From contig DCTM01000034.1 in assembly GCA_002329565.1 (NCBI GenBank), positions 8,285 through 13,584 of the forward strand: a stretch of 5,300 bases of DNA. The letters are read 5' to 3'. The stretch comes from Firmicutes bacterium UBA1440. GTDB taxonomy: Bacteria; Bacillota; Clostridia; Peptostreptococcales; Anaerovoracaceae. Under the pieces are notes generated by a model. That model worked only from the letters and a program-made list of their open reading frames with translations, was not told the origin of the DNA and ran no database searches. The translations under genes and the position numbers were made by a program. The first letter of the stretch is position 1. The number at the start of each line of letters is the position of its first letter. This document shows positions 1 through 5,139 of this stretch, in pieces.

Positions 1-82
1 CCATAATCTTTCCCGTAAGCGGAAATCCTGACGCAGTGTCAACTATTTCCTCTATTTCATCGAGCAGTTCCAATACCTTCAT
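1..82 (-). CDS. N-terminal fragment of a conserved clostridial protein encoded downstream of coaD (partial)
   Basis: Only the first 27 codons are inside the window; the gene continues past position 1. The visible start reads MKVLELLDEIEEIVDTASG and continues FPLTGKIM. The start is ATG at 82-80, with an AGGGGAGG ribosome binding site at 98-91, 8 nt upstream. From memory, many Clostridia carry just after coaD a gene for a roughly 150-200 aa, helix-rich protein, sometimes labelled 'ATPase' in databases without experimental support, whose N-terminus has the same acidic-helix plus PLTGK pattern. That assignment is recollection and not a search. The start lies only 3 nt after the coaD stop, so the two genes are almost certainly co-transcribed and translationally linked. 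I do not know its function. The start and reading frame are secure; the family is moderately likely. Confidence 0.65.
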   Translation of the reverse strand, partial: MKVLELLDEIEEIVDTASGFPLTGKIM

Positions 83-85
83 CGA

Positions 86-577
86 TTATTCCTCCCCTAT
101 TTTTTTCTTTTCCATATGCTTTAAAACACCGTCCGGTACCAGTCCTTTGATATCGCCGCCCAGAGAATACACCTCTTTGATTAAGCTGGAGCTGATAAAG
201 GAATATTTCGGATTTGTCATCAGAAAAACGGTCTCTACATCGTGTTTGTAAAGTCGTGCATTCATCTGTGCCATTTGAATCTCATATTCAAAGTCCATCG
301 TTGCCCTCAGGCCGCGAATTACAAAGTCAAATTTATTTTCGTTTACATAGTCTGCCAACAGTCCGGTAAACATATCAACTTTCACATTTTCAAAATCCGC
401 CAAGATCTCTTCCATGATTTCTTTTCTCTCTTCGAATGTGAAGAAATGATTTTTTTTAGAGTTCATGGCGATGCCGACGACCACTTCGTCATAGCACACG
501 GAAGCCCGCTTTATAATGTCCAGATGTCCGTTTGTGATAGGGTCGAAAGAGCCAACATATAAAGCCGTTTTTTTCAT
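86..577 (-). CDS. coaD: Phosphopantetheine adenylyltransferase (PPAT)
   Basis: Cytoplasmic enzyme of the fourth step of coenzyme A synthesis: ATP + 4'-phosphopantetheine gives dephospho-CoA + pyrophosphate. The 163-aa product has the usual bacterial CoaD length and is colinear with the E. coli enzyme. It starts MKKTALYVGSFDPITNGH, carrying the nucleotidyltransferase TxGH signature (Thr15-Asn-Gly-His18). Lys42 lies in NSKKNHFF, Arg88 and Arg91 in the RGLRAT motif, and the ISSSLIKE motif at 128-135 is the second nucleotide-binding signature. All residues expected for catalysis are present. The ATG at 577 is preceded by GGAGG 9 nt upstream. coaD follows rsmD at 57 nt, a pairing common in bacteria, and has its own good promoter in that gap. 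It is followed after 3 nt by the partial gene at the left edge. Confidence 0.97.
   Translation of the reverse strand: MKKTALYVGSFDPITNGHLDIIKRASVCYDEVVVGIAMNSKKNHFFTFEERKEIMEEILADFENVKVDMFTGLLADYVNENKFDFVIRGLRATMDFEYEIQMAQMNARLYKHDVETVFLMTNPKYSFISSSLIKEVYSLGGDIKGLVPDGVLKHMEKKKIGEE
91..98 (-). promoter_or_regulatory. Ribosome binding site nested in the end of coaD
   Basis: On the minus strand AGGGGAGG lies 8 nt before the ATG at 82. The same bases encode the last residues of CoaD (Ile-Gly-Glu-Glu), followed by TAA at 88-86 and three bases before the next ATG. The site fixes the start of the partial downstream gene and implies that ribosomes finishing coaD are well placed to reinitiate. Confidence 0.8.
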
Positions 578-604
578 TAAATAATCCTCCGTATATTCAT
601 AACA

Positions 605-633
605 ATTTTATCATTCTGTTTAGATAATTTCAA
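605..633 (-). promoter_or_regulatory. Predicted SigA-type promoter for coaD
   Basis: On the minus strand a TTGAAA -35 (633-628, 5 of 6 to consensus) and a TAAAAT -10 (610-605, 5 of 6) are separated by exactly 17 bp. The -10 is preceded by TGA, giving the TGn extension. Transcription should start near 598, leaving about 20 nt before the coaD ATG with the GGAGG site inside. The -35 begins one base after the rsmD stop codon, so the promoter fills the intergenic gap. Predicted from sequence only. Confidence 0.65.
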
Positions 634-634
634 C

Positions 635-1180
635 TTAAATATTGCTGCCGTATACGCTGACAGTAATCCTGCTGTAACGTTTTTCTTTTATTTTGTAAAA
701 TCCCGCGAGCAATTCGGGCAAGGTCTCGTTCCTGTCATGTTCAGCGATGATTAGACCGTCCTCCTTCAGGAGATCACCTTCTGCTATGTGTGAAAAGCAG
801 TCTTCTATCAAATCTTTTCCGTAAGGCGGATCCAAAAATATGATATCGGCCTTTTCGCGAATACGAGAAAGTACATCGGCATAATTTCCGAACAGGATCA
901 CCGATTTGTCCTCCGCGCCGCAGAGAGCCACATTTTGTTTGACCAACGCGAGACTGCTGCGGGCATGATCTCCGAAATACACGCGTGCCGCTCCTCTTGA
1001 AAGCGCTTCCAATCCCAGATTGCCGGTTCCTGCAAACAGATCGATTACGACAGCGTCCTCTGTACGATATGAAAGCATTGAAAAAATAGCTTCCTTCACC
1101 TTGTCCGTCGTCGGCCTGACCTTGTTATCGTTCGGAGCAAGTAAATGTCTCCCCTTGTAATCCCCTGCGATGATCCGCAT
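635..1180 (-). CDS. rsmD: 16S rRNA (guanine(966)-N2)-methyltransferase
   Basis: SAM-dependent methyltransferase that modifies G966 of 16S rRNA during small-subunit assembly. The 181-aa product is of usual RsmD length. It opens with MRIIAGDYKGRHL, followed by the family's conserved VRPTTDKVKEAIF segment at 21-33. The SAM-binding motif I is IDLFAGTGNLGLEAL (about 46-60), and the catalytic N-methyltransferase motif IV is DPPY (117-120). Start ATG at 1180 has GGAGGAA at 1194-1188, 7 nt upstream; no other start is better. The gene has its own strong promoter and is separated from the upstream SASP gene by a terminator, so it begins a new unit that probably reads on into coaD. No truncation or missing motif is seen. 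Confidence 0.96.
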   Translation of the reverse strand: MRIIAGDYKGRHLLAPNDNKVRPTTDKVKEAIFSMLSYRTEDAVVIDLFAGTGNLGLEALSRGAARVYFGDHARSSLALVKQNVALCGAEDKSVILFGNYADVLSRIREKADIIFLDPPYGKDLIEDCFSHIAEGDLLKEDGLIIAEHDRNETLPELLAGFYKIKEKRYSRITVSVYGSNI

Positions 1181-1209
1181 ATATTAATTCCTCCAATTCG
1201 TGACACAAA

Positions 1210-1238
1210 ATTATACCATAAAAGAAAAAAGCCGGCAA
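1210..1238 (-). promoter_or_regulatory. Predicted SigA extended -10 promoter for rsmD
   Basis: On the minus strand a perfect TATAAT (1215-1210) is preceded by TGG, the extended -10 form. A TTGCCG -35 (1238-1233, 4 of 6) lies 17 bp upstream. Transcription should begin near 1203, giving a leader of about 23 nt that includes the rsmD ribosome binding site. The -35 bases lie inside the 3' arm of the upstream terminator hairpin, so the two signals share DNA. Confidence 0.75.
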
Positions 1239-1253
1239 TATATTACCGACTTT
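1221..1253 (-). terminator. Intrinsic terminator after the SASP gene
   Basis: On the minus strand AAAGTCGGTAA and TTGCCGGCTTT form an 11-bp stem (two G-U pairs) around a TATA loop (1253-1228), followed by TTTTTTCTTTT when the end of the stem is included. This is a classic Rho-independent terminator, 29 nt after the SASP stop codon. It should end transcription from the SASP gene and any read-through from recG. Confidence 0.85.
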
Positions 1254-1282
1254 CCCCTTTTATCCAAATTTTTTGTTTTTGA

Positions 1283-1486
1283 CTATTTGCCTGCCAACTG
1301 TTGTTCGGCCATTTCGACGAGTTTCTTTGTCATGTAGCCGCCTACATAACCGTTCTGGCGAGCTGTAAGGTTACCCTTATCCATCGAGTCATAGTTTGCA
1401 ATACCCAGCTCTCCTGCTACTTCAGTTTTCATGTTCTTTAAAGCCGGTTTTACACTTGCACTGTTCATCTTATCTTGTAACGTCAT
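1283..1486 (-). CDS. Alpha/beta-type small acid-soluble spore protein (SASP)
   Basis: DNA-binding protein made in the developing forespore; the family saturates spore DNA, forces an A-like form and protects against UV and heat, and is degraded at germination by the protease GPR. The 67-aa product carries the family core ELGI at 26-29, then DKGNLTARQNGYVGGYMTKK (36-55) and the C-terminal helix LVEMAEQQ. The TEVAGE segment at 21-26 matches the GPR recognition site (Glu, hydrophobic residue, Ala, small residue, Glu). I use ATG at 1486 and not the in-frame GTG at 1495, because the GTG lies in the AGGAGGTG ribosome binding site itself, whereas the ATG sits 8 nt after AGGAGG. The gene lies between recG and rsmD and ends in its own terminator. 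Forespore (SigG) control is expected for the family, but I could not find a convincing SigG promoter. Which paralogue it is cannot be told. Confidence 0.95.
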   Translation of the reverse strand: MTLQDKMNSASVKPALKNMKTEVAGELGIANYDSMDKGNLTARQNGYVGGYMTKKLVEMAEQQLAGK

Positions 1487-1493
1487 TTTATTC

Positions 1494-1501
1494 ACCTCCT
1501 G
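1494..1501 (-). promoter_or_regulatory. Ribosome binding site that fixes the SASP start
   Basis: On the minus strand AGGAGGTG is a near-perfect anti-16S match. Its last three bases overlap an in-frame GTG (1495-1493), which cannot be the start if the site is used. The ATG at 1486, 8 nt beyond AGGAGG, is ideally placed. Confidence 0.85.
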
Positions 1502-1539
1502 TTACGTTCTTATTGTTCTCGGAGATAAAATAAAGTATG

Positions 1540-3591
1540 TCATGTAATAATTAGAAAGTCTTTGCCTGTTTCCGGAAAGAAATTTTTTAATTTGTTTTTA
1601 AGCGGCTTATACTTTGGCGATGACAAGCTTGGGTCCTCAACGATTACTCTTTTGGCTTCTTCTTTTATCGGATCCAACAATTTAAGATGCTTGGATAAAT
1701 CGGCAATGCGCAGTTGCGGTACGCCATGCTGGCGACTGCCGAAAATTTCTCCCGGCCCGCGCAATTCCAAGTCCTTTTCGGCAATTACAAAGCCGTCGGA
1801 AGTGGATGCCATGATTTCCGCTCTTTGCACTGCGGTATCGCTTTGGCCTTCGTTGATCAGAAAACAATATGATCGTTCGCTGCCGCGTCCGACTCGTCCG
1901 CGCAATTGATGCAGCTGCGCTAAGCCGAATCGCTCACAGTTCTCAATCAACATGACCGTAGCGTTCGGTACATTTATACCGACCTCAATTACCACTGTGG
2001 AGACAAGAGCCTGAGTTTCGCCCTCATAAAAACTCTTCATGATTTCATCCTTTTCGCTCTGCTTCATCGCTCCGTGCAACAGAGCTACCCGATAAGGGCT
2101 GAAACGCTCACAAAGATTTTGATACACGCTCTCCGCGGAGTGTATATCGAGCGTCTCGGAGTCTTCAATCAACGGCGTCACAACATAAGCCTGTCTGCCC
2201 TTCTCTAACTGTGAGAATATAAAATTGTAGGCTTCTTCACGCTGCGACGGTTTCAACACAATCGTTTTGATGGTCTGTCTGCCGGGCGGCAATTCGTCAA
2301 GCACGGAAATGTCCAGGTCACCGTAGAGTATTACAGCCAGAGATCTCGGAATAGGTGTGGCTGTCATGACGAGAATATGTGGATTTTTGCCTTTCTGTGC
2401 CAACGTCATTCTCTGTTTAACTCCGAATCTGTGCTGTTCGTCTGTGATTACCAGAGCCAGATTGCGAAAAATCACATCGGGTTGAATGACGGCGTGCGTG
2501 CCGATCACAATATCAACAGCACCGGTCTCGATCTCCGTCAGCACCCGTTTCCGTTCCGCAACGGTCAGACTTCCCGAAAGGAAAGCAGTTTTGATGCCGA
2601 AAGGTTTGTAACTCCTTGTAAGATTTTCGTAGTGTTGTTTGGCGAGGATTTCTGTGGGAGCCATTAAAACGCCTTGAAATCCGCTCTTGGCTGTCCTGTA
2701 TAGAGCAACCTGGGCGACGACCGTCTTTCCCGAGCCCACATCACCCTGCATCAGCCTATTCATTGGCCGTGCGGATGCCATATCTGCGGTTATGCGTTTA
2801 ATCGTCCGTTGTTGTGCGCCGGTCAGTGTGTACGGAAAAGAAGTGATATATTCTGCAGCATCAATATCTTTCGAAATCGGAATTCCGTTCTGTTGTGTCG
2901 CAATCCCTTCCTTAATATAAAACAGCCCCAATTGGAGCAGGAACAGTTCATCGAATACGAGGCGATAACGCGCCTCCGCCAGCTTTTGTCTGTCTTGCGG
3001 AAAGTGAATGTTTTGGAAAGCATACGTTTCTCCGCATAAGTTATGAGAAGCTATCAGATCAGATGGCAAATATTCCGCATCGGTATCGCACAACTGCATC
3101 AGAGCCTCTTGTTGCCATTTCCGAATATCCTTTTGCGATAAGCCGCTTACAAGCGGATAAATCGGCATGATTGCGGCTTGAGGTTCTGCTTGTGCAGATG
3201 TAAAATCCGGATGTGTCATGCTTACCTTGCCGTTTATAACATCGACTTTTCCGTAAAAATCATAACTGTCACCGACGACAAATATATTGGCAAGATATGC
3301 GGCATTGAAAAATATGATTTCCATTTTGCCCGTCCCATCATCTACCAGCAGTCGCATCCGTTGTTTTCTGCGCGTATAGCGGCCCTTAACGATCAAAAGT
3401 ACCGTCGCATGTACGGTAACGCTGTCCCCGTCAACGAGCTCAGCGATATGTTTACGTTTACTCCGGTCTTGATAGGTACGCGGGAAGAGATAGCAGAGAT
3501 CTTCGATTGTCTCCACATTTAATTTTTTTAAGAGAGCCGCCTTTTTAGGTCCGACACCCTTTAACATGTTTATGCTTTGCTTATCCATCAT
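1540..3591 (-). CDS. recG: ATP-dependent DNA helicase RecG
   Basis: Monomeric superfamily 2 double-strand DNA translocase that reverses stalled replication forks and processes branched recombination intermediates in the cytoplasm. The 683-aa protein has the full usual length. The N-terminus has a helix-hairpin-helix-like segment (MLKGVGPKKAALL, 9-21) and the wedge/OB fold (about 50-150). The motor shows Walker A GDVGSGKT (283-290), motif Ia APTEILAKQH (311-320), DEQH box (384-387), motif III TATPIP (410-415), motif V STVVIEVGINVPNA (531-544) and motif VI QLRGRVGRG (562-570). The translocation (TRG) region follows with ELRGPGEIFGSRQHG (609-623). The Asn in motif V is also usual in Firmicute RecG. 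ATG at 3591 overlaps the Asp23 stop as ATGA; a second ATG follows at once, but GAGG is 7 nt from the first and 10 from the second. No terminator separates it from the SASP gene. Confidence 0.98.
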   Translation of the reverse strand: MMDKQSINMLKGVGPKKAALLKKLNVETIEDLCYLFPRTYQDRSKRKHIAELVDGDSVTVHATVLLIVKGRYTRRKQRMRLLVDDGTGKMEIIFFNAAYLANIFVVGDSYDFYGKVDVINGKVSMTHPDFTSAQAEPQAAIMPIYPLVSGLSQKDIRKWQQEALMQLCDTDAEYLPSDLIASHNLCGETYAFQNIHFPQDRQKLAEARYRLVFDELFLLQLGLFYIKEGIATQQNGIPISKDIDAAEYITSFPYTLTGAQQRTIKRITADMASARPMNRLMQGDVGSGKTVVAQVALYRTAKSGFQGVLMAPTEILAKQHYENLTRSYKPFGIKTAFLSGSLTVAERKRVLTEIETGAVDIVIGTHAVIQPDVIFRNLALVITDEQHRFGVKQRMTLAQKGKNPHILVMTATPIPRSLAVILYGDLDISVLDELPPGRQTIKTIVLKPSQREEAYNFIFSQLEKGRQAYVVTPLIEDSETLDIHSAESVYQNLCERFSPYRVALLHGAMKQSEKDEIMKSFYEGETQALVSTVVIEVGINVPNATVMLIENCERFGLAQLHQLRGRVGRGSERSYCFLINEGQSDTAVQRAEIMASTSDGFVIAEKDLELRGPGEIFGSRQHGVPQLRIADLSKHLKLLDPIKEEAKRVIVEDPSLSSPKYKPLKNKLKNFFPETGKDFLIIT

Positions 3592-3959
3592 TTGGAGACC
3601 TCAATGTTGCGCTTGGCAACCTGCTTTGAGACTATGCCCAAAACAACGGCGGTCACCTTTTGCGGGCGCATGCCGAGTGTAGAGTTAATATCTTCGTAGA
3701 TGGTGTCGATTATTTTATTGGTCACTGCATTGATGCTGGTACCGAAACGAATCAAGATATAAAATTTTACTGTAAATTCCTCTTCTTCAAAGACGATATC
3801 CATCATCGAAGAGTTTCTGGGATCCTCCGGCATGATTTTTCCCTTTTGATTGCAAAGAAAAATCCTGTCTTGAAACTCCGATATCGCCTGCACGACGATA
3901 TTGCCGATGATATTTTTGTTCAGTGAAATTGTGCCCTTTTCGTTTTTTATTTGATACAT
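3588..3959 (-). CDS. Asp23/Gls24 family (YloU-like) protein, divergent
   Basis: The 123-aa product matches the general Asp23/Gls24 plan. It has an N-terminal strand with GTISLNKNIIGNIVVQAI (9-26), a central loop, a charged strand pair VFEEEEFTVKFYILIRFGTSI (about 56-76), and a C-terminal helix leading to LGMRPQKVTAVVLGI (95-109). The family is small and cytoplasmic or membrane-associated; members occur in envelope stress (S. aureus Asp23) and beside fatty acid kinase genes (B. subtilis YloU), but the molecular role of YloU-type members is not settled. The usual valine-glycine turn after the first helix is replaced by DRIFLC, so this is a diverged member. Start ATG at 3959 has GGAGTG 7 nt upstream. 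The gene overlaps recG (ATGA), and fakA/yloV, often its neighbour, is not present. Confidence 0.82.
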   Translation of the reverse strand: MYQIKNEKGTISLNKNIIGNIVVQAISEFQDRIFLCNQKGKIMPEDPRNSSMMDIVFEEEEFTVKFYILIRFGTSINAVTNKIIDTIYEDINSTLGMRPQKVTAVVLGIVSKQVAKRNIEVSK

Positions 3960-4018
3960 GATTTCACTCCATCGTTATGTATGTTTCCCAATTGCTCGGG
4001 TGCTTATCATTTATATTC

Positions 4019-4060
4019 ATCTTATCACAGAATTTTACGCTTTGAAATATTTTTGCACAA
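4019..4060 (-). promoter_or_regulatory. Candidate SigA promoter(s) for the asp23-recG unit
   Basis: Two overlapping possibilities are seen on the minus strand. One is TTGTGC (4060-4055), 17 bp, TAAAAT (4037-4032): 3 of 6 and 5 of 6. The other is TTTCAA (4047-4042), 17 bp, TAAGAT (4024-4019) with a TGA extension: 3 of 6 and 4 of 6. Neither is strong; one probably serves, because the gap holds no better site. Predicted leaders are about 55-75 nt. Confidence 0.45.
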
Positions 4061-4085
4061 AAGACTGAATGCGGCGCATAGAATA
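4056..4085 (+). promoter_or_regulatory. Candidate SigK-type (mother-cell sporulation) promoter
   Basis: On the plus strand cACa (4056-4059), a 16-bp spacer, then gCATAgaaTA (4076-4085) fit the SigK consensus mACm-N16-gCATAnnnTA exactly at every defined position. It lies just upstream of the small membrane-protein gene. A weakness is that transcription would start near 4090-4092, within the ribosome binding site, giving a leader of only about 10 nt. The -35 bases overlap one candidate -35 of the opposite-strand asp23 promoter. Confidence 0.4.
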
Positions 4086-4100
4086 TGTAAGGTGAAAAAT

Positions 4101-4268
4101 ATGAAGAGACGAAGAAGAAGTTGTCATACAAGGAGATACAAACAGCTTGGCTTTATCATGCTTGTATTCGGAATCATCACGCTGTGCGCGTTCTTTTTCC
4201 CGATGCAGATTTGGCTTGTGCTTTTGAGTGTACTGTTAATCTATTGCGGCTATCTGTTATGGAAATAA
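4101..4268 (+). CDS. Small basic two-helix membrane protein of unknown function
   Basis: A 55-aa protein that I do not recognise by name. It starts MKRRRRSCHTRRYKQ: nine of residues 2-14 are Lys, Arg or His. Two hydrophobic segments follow, about 16-34 (LGFIMLVFGIITLCAFFFP) and 36-53 (QIWLVLLSVLLIYCGYLL), split by a Pro-Met turn. The strongly positive N-terminus suggests it stays in the cytoplasm, giving a helical hairpin in the membrane. ATG at 4101 is preceded by AAGGTGA about 5 nt upstream; an upstream in-frame extension exists, but its only ATG lacks a ribosome binding site. It is the only plus-strand gene here, divergent from asp23 and converging on rpmB with a 37-nt gap. The SigK-like promoter hints at sporulation, but this is inference. 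The ribosome binding site and clean composition make it likely to be real. Confidence 0.72.
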   Translation: MKRRRRSCHTRRYKQLGFIMLVFGIITLCAFFFPMQIWLVLLSVLLIYCGYLLWK

Positions 4269-4294
4269 AACAACCTGCCGAAACGGCAGGCTGT
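4261..4294 (-). terminator. Intrinsic terminator of rpmB
   Basis: On the minus strand CAGCCTGCCG and CGGCAGGTTG pair over 10 bp (one G-U) around a TTT loop (4293-4271), with a further A-T pair, then TTTTATTTCC. It starts 12 nt after the rpmB stop. Read on the plus strand, the core 7-bp stem remains but the wobble becomes a C-A mismatch and no T-run follows, so it is mainly an rpmB terminator and only a poor one for the converging small gene. Its T-run overlaps that gene's TAA. Confidence 0.8.
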
Positions 4295-4305
4295 CGATGT
4301 TTGAG

Positions 4306-4500
4306 TTAGATGGCACGGTGTACTTTTCCGGATTTGATGCATCTTGTGCATACTTTTGCTTTTCTGACTGTTCCGTTTTCTTCCTGGATTCTTACAGTCT
4401 GAATATTTGCATCCCATTTTCTTCTTGAGTGTCTGTTGGAATGGGAAACTGTATTTCCCGAAACCTGCCCCTTATCGCAAATCTCACACTTTCTTGACAT
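4306..4500 (-). CDS. rpmB: 50S ribosomal protein L28, zinc-binding (Cys4) form
   Basis: Structural protein of the large ribosomal subunit, 64 aa, the usual length for the short bacterial form. It starts MSRKCEICDKGQVSGNTVSH, followed by the conserved basic SNRHSRRKWDANIQ stretch (21-34) and ends VCTRCIKSGKVHRAI. Cys5, Cys8, Cys51 and Cys54 form two CxxC pairs typical of the zinc-binding (C+) version; in some bacteria a cysteine-free paralogue substitutes when zinc is scarce. ATG at 4500 is preceded by AGGAGGTG, 6 nt upstream. The gene has its own extended -10 promoter and terminator and so appears to be transcribed alone. In B. subtilis rpmB is also next to the Asp23 gene yloU, which supports the neighbourhood. 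Confidence 0.98.
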   Translation of the reverse strand: MSRKCEICDKGQVSGNTVSHSNRHSRRKWDANIQTVRIQEENGTVRKAKVCTRCIKSGKVHRAI

Positions 4501-4514
4501 TTACCGCACCTCCT

Positions 4515-4527
4515 TTAACTATGTTAA
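4515..4527. repeat. Short palindrome beside the rpmB ribosome binding site
   Basis: TTAAC, three bases, GTTAA: a perfect 5-bp inverted repeat ending next to AAAGGAGGTG in the rpmB leader. It could form a weak hairpin that leaves the ribosome binding site free. Such a short AT-rich repeat can arise by chance. Confidence 0.3.
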
Positions 4528-4578
4528 GCATTCTGCATTTTTTCTTTATTTTTGCATATAGGCATTCGAACAAAAGCT

Positions 4579-4608
4579 ATTATACCACACGTATATCCTG
4601 AATTACAA
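4579..4608 (-). promoter_or_regulatory. Predicted SigA extended -10 promoter for rpmB
   Basis: On the minus strand a perfect TATAAT (4584-4579) with a TGG extension and a TTGTAA -35 (4608-4603, 4 of 6) at 18 bp spacing. Transcription should start near 4572, giving a leader of about 70 nt that is A-rich and ends in the strong ribosome binding site. The -10 lies in a small inverted repeat (TATAC-GTGTG-GTATA). No clear terminator is seen between the nrdG stop and this promoter. Confidence 0.75.
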
Positions 4609-4616
4609 GCATTTTT

Positions 4617-5135
4617 TTAATTTTGATACAGAACTATTTCTCCTTGCGCGCGAGTAGCGTTCAAGTCGATGAATCTTTGATTTTTACTGCCTCGAAATGC
4701 AAGTGTCAAATCGCGCTCTTCATTGACAAATCTTCCGTCAATCAGATAATCAACATTGTCGAGCAAGAGGCCCACAAACGGCTGTTCTTTAGCCAATTCG
4801 AGCAATTCTTCATAGGTGAATCCGGTATAGAGCAGTACGTTGAGGCCCTTTTCCTTGATGCGCAAGGCCAAGTGATAAAAGCCCTCTGCCTGGTATACGG
4901 GATCTCCGCCCGAAAAAGTCACACCATCGAGCATGGGGTTTTTTTCAATTTCTTCCATGATACAATCGATGCTGCAATCGTAGCCACCCGCAAAGTCATG
5001 CGTTTCAGGATTGTGGCAACCCGGACAGTTGTGCGAGCACCCTTGGCAAAAGATTGAAAAACGAATCCCGGGACCGTCGACGATCGACTGCTTGTACACC
5101 CCTGCAATTCTTACGGTTGTAGTTGTTTCACACAT
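4617..5135 (-). CDS. nrdG: Anaerobic ribonucleoside-triphosphate reductase activating protein
   Basis: Radical SAM enzyme that binds a [4Fe-4S] cluster and cleaves S-adenosylmethionine to install the glycyl radical on NrdD, enabling anaerobic dNTP synthesis. In the 172-aa form used here, the N-terminal segment VRIAGVYKQSIVDGPGIR is followed by FCQGCSHNCPGCHNP. This holds the radical SAM CxxxCxxC motif (Cys33, Cys37, Cys40) plus an extra preceding Cys30. The SAM-binding GGDP motif is at 76-79. I use ATG at 5135; a TTG six codons upstream (5153) is in frame, but it overlaps the GAGG ribosome binding site and would lie inside nrdD. The ATG has GAGG 12 nt upstream, a rather long spacing, and follows the nrdD stop by 4 nt, so translation is probably coupled. 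Partner and activator adjacent is the normal arrangement. Confidence 0.96.
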   Translation of the reverse strand: MCETTTTVRIAGVYKQSIVDGPGIRFSIFCQGCSHNCPGCHNPETHDFAGGYDCSIDCIMEEIEKNPMLDGVTFSGGDPVYQAEGFYHLALRIKEKGLNVLLYTGFTYEELLELAKEQPFVGLLLDNVDYLIDGRFVNEERDLTLAFRGSKNQRFIDLNATRAQGEIVLYQN

Positions 5136-5139
5136 AGCT

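Noticed and set aside
531..544. Asn in RecG motif V (residues given here, not bases) as a catalytic defect
   Set aside because: The same Asn occurs in Firmicute RecG proteins such as that of B. subtilis, so it is a lineage feature and not a lost residue.
242..562. 106-codon plus-strand open frame opposite coaD
   Set aside because: It is antisense to a clearly functional coaD and its translation shows no known pattern or credible start signal.
1533..1565. SigG promoter for the SASP gene using CATACTT as -10
   Set aside because: No acceptable -35 occurs at 17-18 bp; the nearest GCAAA lies about 21 bp away. Not listed as a feature.
1682..3522. Several open frames of 61-115 codons on both strands inside recG
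   Set aside because: They lie wholly within a full-length, motif-complete recG, lack good ribosome binding sites and show no recognisable domains; they are reading-frame shadows.
3951..4100. N-terminal extension of the small plus-strand membrane protein
   Set aside because: The longer frame would start opposite the asp23 start codon without a ribosome binding site, and its translation lacks the basic-hydrophobic pattern; ATG 4101 has AAGGTGA in place.
4579..4594. Inverted repeat TATAC-GTGTG-GTATA over the rpmB -10 as an operator
   Set aside because: Only 5 bp per arm and largely explained by the TATAAT sequence itself; no second copy seen in the window.
4623..5057. 144-codon plus-strand open frame opposite nrdG
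   Set aside because: Antisense to nrdG, whose radical SAM motifs are intact; no ribosome binding site in front.
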